DNA from: Eubacteriales Family XIII. Incertae Sedis bacterium
GTDB taxonomy: Bacteria; Bacillota; Clostridia; Peptostreptococcales; Anaerovoracaceae
Direction of reading: 5' to 3'
Length of the DNA: 10,101 bases
Assembly: GCA_031254995.1 (NCBI GenBank)
Contig: JAIRTJ010000145.1
Location: forward strand, 1-10,101
The notes beneath the pieces are model-generated. The model was not told the origin of the DNA. It ran no database searches and saw only the letters and a list, made by a program, of their open reading frames with translations. Each line of letters begins with the position of its first letter. Positions within the stretch are counted from its first letter, which is position 1. The position numbers and the translations under genes were made by a program. Shown here in pieces: positions 7,325 through 10,101 of the stretch.

Positions 7325-8957
7325 AAAGACCTTTGTGCGCGGCGCTATGATCCTCAGCGCGGCCGGTATCATCTCGAAGGTATTGGGCGCGTTTTTCAGG
7401 ATTCCGCTCGCAAACCTGATCGGCGCTGAGGGGATGGGATACTATCAGGCCGTCTACCCCATCTATTCCCTGCTCTTGACCGTCTCCATCGCGGGGTTTC
7501 CCGTAGCCGTATCCCGCATGGTCTCCGAGCGCATAGCGTTGAAAGATCACTTTGGTGCGCATCGTGTATTCCGCATATCATTGTTTGTCATGATCGTCTT
7601 CGGCATGGCGCTCTCCCTGTTTCTCTTTATCGGATCGGACGCCATAATAGGCCGCGTGGACGCGCTGAAAGGAGCGGCTTACGCTATGCGAGCCATATCG
7701 CCGGCTCTCTTTTTCGTAACCGTGATGTCCGCGTACATGGGATATTTTCAAGGTATGCGAAACATGAAGCCCTCGGCCGTCGTCCAGATCGTCGAACAGT
7801 TTTTCCGCGTGATCATCGGATTGTCGCTCGCGTTTTTCCTCGCTCCGATCGGAACGTCGCACGCAGCCGCGGGCGCGATGTTCGGAGCGTCGGCCGGCTC
7901 TGTCGCCGGTTTCATCGTCATTCTGCTTATCTATTTCGCCACCGTGAAGCAACGGAGTTTCAAGACGCGCATCGCGAAAAGTCGGAGGGCGTTTCGCGAA
8001 AAGAAACAGTCCGTCCTCCGCATTCTCTATCTGTTGTTCGCGATTTCCGTGCCGATCACGATCGGTTCCGCCATCATGCCGATCATGAGCAATATCGATC
8101 TGGCCATCGTCGCAAACAGACTTTCGGACACCGGTTGGGCTCCGGATCAGGTGCGCGAGATGTACGGTCAGCTGACGGGCATGGCAGCGCCTCTCGTCAA
8201 TCTGCCGCAGGTCGTCACGCAGGCGATCGCCATCAGCTTGGTTCCGACTATCACCGCCGCGTTCAAGACGGGCGATATGCCGTTCCTTCGCTACAATACG
8301 ATCTTGGGTTTTCGCATGACGCTGTTGCTCGGATTGCCCTGCGCGCTCGGATTCATGACGCTGTCCGAGCCGATCATGAGATTGCTCTATCCCGCGCAAC
8401 CGGAGGACGCTGTCGCCGCCGCGCCCAGTCTCTTCATTCTCGCCGTTGGAATCGTCTTTTACATGTCCATTCAGACGTTGACGGGTGCGCTCCAGGGCAT
8501 GGGACGCCAAGTGACGCCGGTCGTCAATCTCTTTATAGGCGCGATCTGCAAGGCGGGAGTCACCTATGTGTTGACGGGAATACCGTCGATCAACGTCATG
8601 GGCGCCGCCGCGGGAACAGTATGCGCCTACATCGTCGCGACGGCGCTGAATCTCCGCGCCGTGAAAAAGTACACGGGCGCGATCTTCGATTGGAGGAAAA
8701 CCCTTCTGAGACCCCTTCTGTCGGCCTTGGCGATGAGCGTTGCGGCCTTCGTCGCGTTTCGAGGCATGAGCCTTTTCGCGGGCAATGCGATCTCCGTCCT
8801 CGTTGCGATCGCGGCGGGCGGCGTTGTTTACGCGATCATGGTTTTTGTCACTCGAGCCGTCACGGAGGATGAGCTTATTTACTTCCCGAAGGGTGAAACC
8901 CTTGTGAAGTTGTACAGAAAAGTCTTGACAACCGTATTGAAAAATGGGAGAATGTAA
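7317..8957 (+). CDS. Polysaccharide/lipid-linked precursor flippase, YabM/SpoVB family (MATE/MVF superfamily)
   Basis: Predicted integral membrane transporter of the group that includes SpoVB, YabM and MurJ, which flip lipid-linked cell-wall or polysaccharide precursors. The protein has 546 residues and about 14 hydrophobic segments: roughly 10-30, 45-68, 87-107, 123-146, 157-177, 184-208, 233-257, 290-312, 328-350, 368-392, 402-420, 427-447, 465-485 and 489-511. A basic loop (residues 211-231) divides the two halves. Typical motifs are SKVLGAFFRIPLANLIG near the start, GYFQGMRNMKPSA at 142-154 and ALQGMGRQVTPVVN at 391-404. The ATG overlaps the deaminase stop by 8 bases, with GGAG at 7307-7310 six bases upstream. 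Its position between mfd and rqcP matches Bacillus yabM. Whether it serves sporulation cortex, vegetative peptidoglycan or another glycan cannot be told from sequence. Confidence 0.9.
   Translation: MAKKTFVRGAMILSAAGIISKVLGAFFRIPLANLIGAEGMGYYQAVYPIYSLLLTVSIAGFPVAVSRMVSERIALKDHFGAHRVFRISLFVMIVFGMALSLFLFIGSDAIIGRVDALKGAAYAMRAISPALFFVTVMSAYMGYFQGMRNMKPSAVVQIVEQFFRVIIGLSLAFFLAPIGTSHAAAGAMFGASAGSVAGFIVILLIYFATVKQRSFKTRIAKSRRAFREKKQSVLRILYLLFAISVPITIGSAIMPIMSNIDLAIVANRLSDTGWAPDQVREMYGQLTGMAAPLVNLPQVVTQAIAISLVPTITAAFKTGDMPFLRYNTILGFRMTLLLGLPCALGFMTLSEPIMRLLYPAQPEDAVAAAPSLFILAVGIVFYMSIQTLTGALQGMGRQVTPVVNLFIGAICKAGVTYVLTGIPSINVMGAAAGTVCAYIVATALNLRAVKKYTGAIFDWRKTLLRPLLSALAMSVAAFVAFRGMSLFAGNAISVLVAIAAGGVVYAIMVFVTRAVTEDELIYFPKGETLVKLYRKVLTTVLKNGRM
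8925..8953 (+). promoter_or_regulatory. Predicted sigma-A type promoter for the HU gene
   Basis: A perfect -35 TTGACA at 8925-8930 is followed, after 17 bases, by GAGAAT at 8948-8953 (4 of 6 matches to TATAAT). A TGG directly before the hexamer (8945-8947) supplies an extended -10 motif. The promoter sits wholly within the last codons of the flippase gene. Transcription would start near 8960, giving a leader of about 54 bases before the HU start. The consensus -35, exact 17-base spacing and location just ahead of a typically highly expressed gene support it. Confidence 0.65.
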
Positions 8958-8998
8958 AACGAAATCGGTCAACAGTACCCATCATCGCATTGATAAAG

Positions 8999-9006
8999 AA
9001 GGAGGT
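8999..9006 (+). promoter_or_regulatory. Strong Shine-Dalgarno that fixes the HU start
   Basis: AAGGAGGT at 8999-9006 is a full-length Shine-Dalgarno match, seven bases before the GTG at 9014. This favours GTG 9014 over the in-frame TTG at 8990, which would add MIKKEVIF before the standard HU N-terminus MNKAELI and would place the Shine-Dalgarno inside the gene. Confidence 0.9.
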
Positions 9007-9013
9007 CATATTC

Positions 9014-9292
9014 GTGAATAAGGCAGAATTGATTGCCGGCGTTGCTGAGAAAACAGGCTTCACCAAGAAGGACGCGGAAGCTTCGGTAAATGTCGTTATA
9101 GCCACCATCGAGGAAGCTCTCGTAAAGGGCGAAAAAGTACAGCTTATCGGCTTTGGAACATTTGAGACGCGCCAGAGGAAGGCAAGAAAAGGCAGAAATC
9201 CCAGGAAGCCCGACGAAGTAATGGATATCAAGGCTTCCATCGCTCCCGTGTTCAAGGCGGGCAAGGCTTTGAAGGACGCTGTCAACAAATAG
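9014..9292 (+). CDS. hup: DNA-binding protein HU
   Basis: HU is a small dimeric nucleoid protein that bends and compacts DNA. The 92 residues are the normal length. The N-terminal helical dimer region runs MNKAELIAGVAEKTG to about residue 40. The DNA-binding arm has the HU signature GFGTFETRQRKARKGRNP at 46-63, with Pro63 as the intercalating proline. The C-terminus VFKAGKALKDAVN is typical. The segment after the proline reads RKPDEVMDI instead of the common QTGEEIEI. The gene has its own promoter and terminator, so it probably forms a separate highly expressed transcript. Its codons use more AAG, AAA, GTT and GCT and fewer GCG than its neighbours, consistent with selection for high expression. 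An HU gene at this point, near rqcP, is common in Clostridia. IHF is unlikely given the context. Confidence 0.97.
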   Translation: MNKAELIAGVAEKTGFTKKDAEASVNVVIATIEEALVKGEKVQLIGFGTFETRQRKARKGRNPRKPDEVMDIKASIAPVFKAGKALKDAVNK

Positions 9293-9323
9293 GGCGGGGA
9301 GAGCGAGATTCAATTGATTATCG

Positions 9324-9351
9324 AACGGGACGGTATCCGCCGTCCCGTTTT
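9324..9351 (+). terminator. Rho-independent terminator after the HU gene
   Basis: A perfect 10-base-pair stem is formed by AACGGGACGG (9324-9333) and CCGTCCCGTT (9340-9349), around a six-base loop (TATCCG). It ends in a T4 run at 9348-9351. It begins 31 bases after the HU stop codon. The GC-rich stem is strong, but the T tract is short, so some read-through into rqcP is plausible. Confidence 0.82.
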
Positions 9352-9458
9352 GCATGGCGAAACCGCGAGGCGCGCGCCTAAGCGTTCACGGAATGCGAGT
9401 AGGGGGGATTTCGATCCTTCGGCGAAAACGACGCGCGCGATAACTGTCGCGAAAGGAA
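9352..9458. other. Non-coding spacer between the HU terminator and rqcP
   Basis: No gene is visible in this stretch. It holds a perfect 12-base palindrome AGGCGCGCGCCT at 9368-9379, a G6 run at 9402-9407, and a weak hairpin (CGCGA 9436-9440 with TCGCG 9447-9451) just before the rqcP Shine-Dalgarno. I could not identify a convincing -35/-10 pair. rqcP transcription therefore comes either from terminator read-through or from a promoter I cannot recognise here. Confidence 0.5.
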
Positions 9459-9464
9459 ATGAGA

Positions 9465-9707
9465 ATGAGATTGGACAAATTTTTGAAGGCGTCGCGGATC
9501 ATCAAACGAAGGACGGTCGCGAAGGAGGCCTGCGACCGCGAGCGCGTTTCAGTGAACGGACGAACGGCCAAGGCGGGAACGGAGATATGCGCAGGCGACG
9601 AGATCGAAATACGGTTTGGGGAATCGACCTTGCGGATCCGTGCGATCGACTTGAAGGAGAGCGTGCGCAAGGAGGACGCGGAACGCATGTACGAGGCTAT
9701 CGAATGA
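9465..9707 (+). CDS. rqcP: Ribosome quality control protein RqcP (YabO), S4 domain
   Basis: RqcP binds the obstructed 50S subunit with RqcH and peptidyl-tRNA and supports alanine-tail synthesis on stalled nascent chains. From the ATG at 9465 the protein is 80 residues, the usual length, and begins MRLDKFLKASRIIKRRT, nearly identical to family consensus. The S4 RNA-binding fold covers about residues 1-55, with the basic run KRR at 14-16, then RVSVNGRTAK at 27-36 and GDEIEIRFG near 45-53. The tail KEDAERMYEAIE is typical. GAAAGG at 9451-9456 is eight bases from this ATG but only two from the ATG at 9459, so 9465 is preferred. The ribosomal heat-shock protein Hsp15 shares the S4 fold but is longer. 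The usual downstream partners yabP and yabQ are not adjacent. Confidence 0.95.
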   Translation: MRLDKFLKASRIIKRRTVAKEACDRERVSVNGRTAKAGTEICAGDEIEIRFGESTLRIRAIDLKESVRKEDAERMYEAIE

Positions 9708-9771
9708 ATCGCGCGAATTTCGGAAGTTTAAAGACTCGCCTCTCGGAAAAGCAGATCGTTCGAATATGGAT

Positions 9772-10101
9772 TTAAGCCCTGCGGAGATCCTCGATCTTTC
9801 GCAACACGAAATACAGAAGTATAATATGCAAGGGAGACTGGGCGAGGTTGCTGACGACCCGCATCGTCGCGAATACCGCGCCCGCGTCCATGCCGTACAT
9901 GAGCATGAGCCACAAGGAATTCATGCCGAGCGTTACGATCGCGAGATTGAGTATCCACGCAAAGAAGACGCGCAACCATGTGATTCTGCGTTTGTAAAAA
10001 AAGACCGCGAAGATGAAGCAGGAGATCATCTCGCTGAGCGCAAATCCCGGGAAGTACGCGCCGCCGCTGCCGGCGTTTGCGACGAATCCGAGCGGATCGC
10101 C
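9772..10101 (-). CDS. folT: Folate-family ECF transporter S component, C-terminal part (5' end outside window)
   Basis: S components are membrane proteins that bind a vitamin and dock onto the shared EcfA-A'-T module for ATP-driven uptake. The reading frame is open to the right edge, giving 109 residues. It contains GGAYFPGFALSEM (residues 13-25), which matches the GAYFPGFTLSA motif of folate-type S components, and later LGMNSLWLMLMYG, matching the family NTLWLSILYG region. The hydrophobic segments run about 20-40, 48-73 and 91-103, ending in a charged tail (RKIEDLRRA). The ATG at 10027-10029 is internal, because 24 family-like codons precede it. It converges with rqcP, leaving 64 bases between stop codons. 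No energising module is in view, as expected for group II ECF systems. Folate specificity is inferred from motifs. Confidence 0.85.
   Translation of the reverse strand, partial: GDPLGFVANAGSGGAYFPGFALSEMISCFIFAVFFYKRRITWLRVFFAWILNLAIVTLGMNSLWLMLMYGMDAGAVFATMRVVSNLAQSPLHIILLYFVLRKIEDLRRA

Noticed and set aside
6587..7372. A 261-codon minus-strand open frame opposite the deaminase gene.
   Set aside because: It covers the complement of the conserved metal-site motifs and has no recognisable domain, so it is a codon-bias shadow.
8135..8872. A 245-codon plus-strand frame inside the flippase gene.
   Set aside because: The translation is Arg/Gly/His-rich and featureless, while the overlapping frame encodes clear transmembrane helices.
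7578..8972. A 464-codon open frame on the minus strand opposite the flippase gene.
   Set aside because: It is rich in Arg, Asp, His and Gly with no domain or hydrophobic pattern, as expected for the complement of a GC-rich membrane protein gene. The plus-strand frame has clear family motifs.
9401..9443. A possible 11-codon leader peptide after the purine-rich AGGGGGGA.
   Set aside because: It would need an ATT start at 9408 with almost no spacing, and nothing in its residues suggests attenuation.
9314..9775. A 153-codon plus-strand frame running from the HU terminator through rqcP.
   Set aside because: It passes through the terminator hairpin and overlaps rqcP in another frame with low-complexity Arg/Gly content.

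Overview
The window looks like chromosomal core sequence from a moderately GC-rich member of the Bacillota, probably the class Clostridia. The basis is gene content and order: pth-mfd, then a YabM/SpoVB-type flippase, an HU gene and rqcP (yabO). This is the backbone of the Bacillus pth-(fin)-mfd-spoVT-yabM-mazG-rqcP-yabP-yabQ-divIC locus. An ECF-type folate S component and a lipoprotein foldase fit the same group. I see no insertion sequence, phage gene, CRISPR array, tRNA or rRNA.

Layout. Positions 1-397 hold the C-terminal part of peptidyl-tRNA hydrolase, overlapping by 8 bases the complete mfd gene (390-3812). A perfect extended -10 element lies across the mfd stop codon. It probably starts a second unit of four tightly packed genes: a parvulin-type peptidyl-prolyl isomerase lipoprotein (3860-4939), hisC-type aminotransferase (4941-6026), a methylthioadenosine/S-adenosylhomocysteine deaminase-family amidohydrolase (6023-7324) and a 14-helix MATE/MVF-superfamily flippase (7317-8957). 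Their junctions are +1, -4 and -8 bases. The HU gene (9014-9292) has its own promoter, inside the 3' end of the flippase gene, and its own hairpin terminator at 9324-9351. rqcP follows at 9465-9707 after a 107-base non-coding stretch. A folate-family ECF S component reads in on the minus strand from the right edge (10101-9772) and converges on rqcP.

Theme. Most genes are housekeeping: ribosome recycling and rescue (Pth, RqcP), transcription-coupled repair (Mfd), nucleoid structure (HU), extracytoplasmic folding (PPIase) and envelope lipid-linked precursor transport (flippase). The aminotransferase-deaminase pair is the metabolic part and the least expected at this locus. The region is mainly ordinary. 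The points worth a second look are the remodelled gene order (no spoVT, mazG, yabP or yabQ in their usual places), the hisC-deaminase pairing, and the promoters embedded in stop codons. I found no convincing undescribed system.
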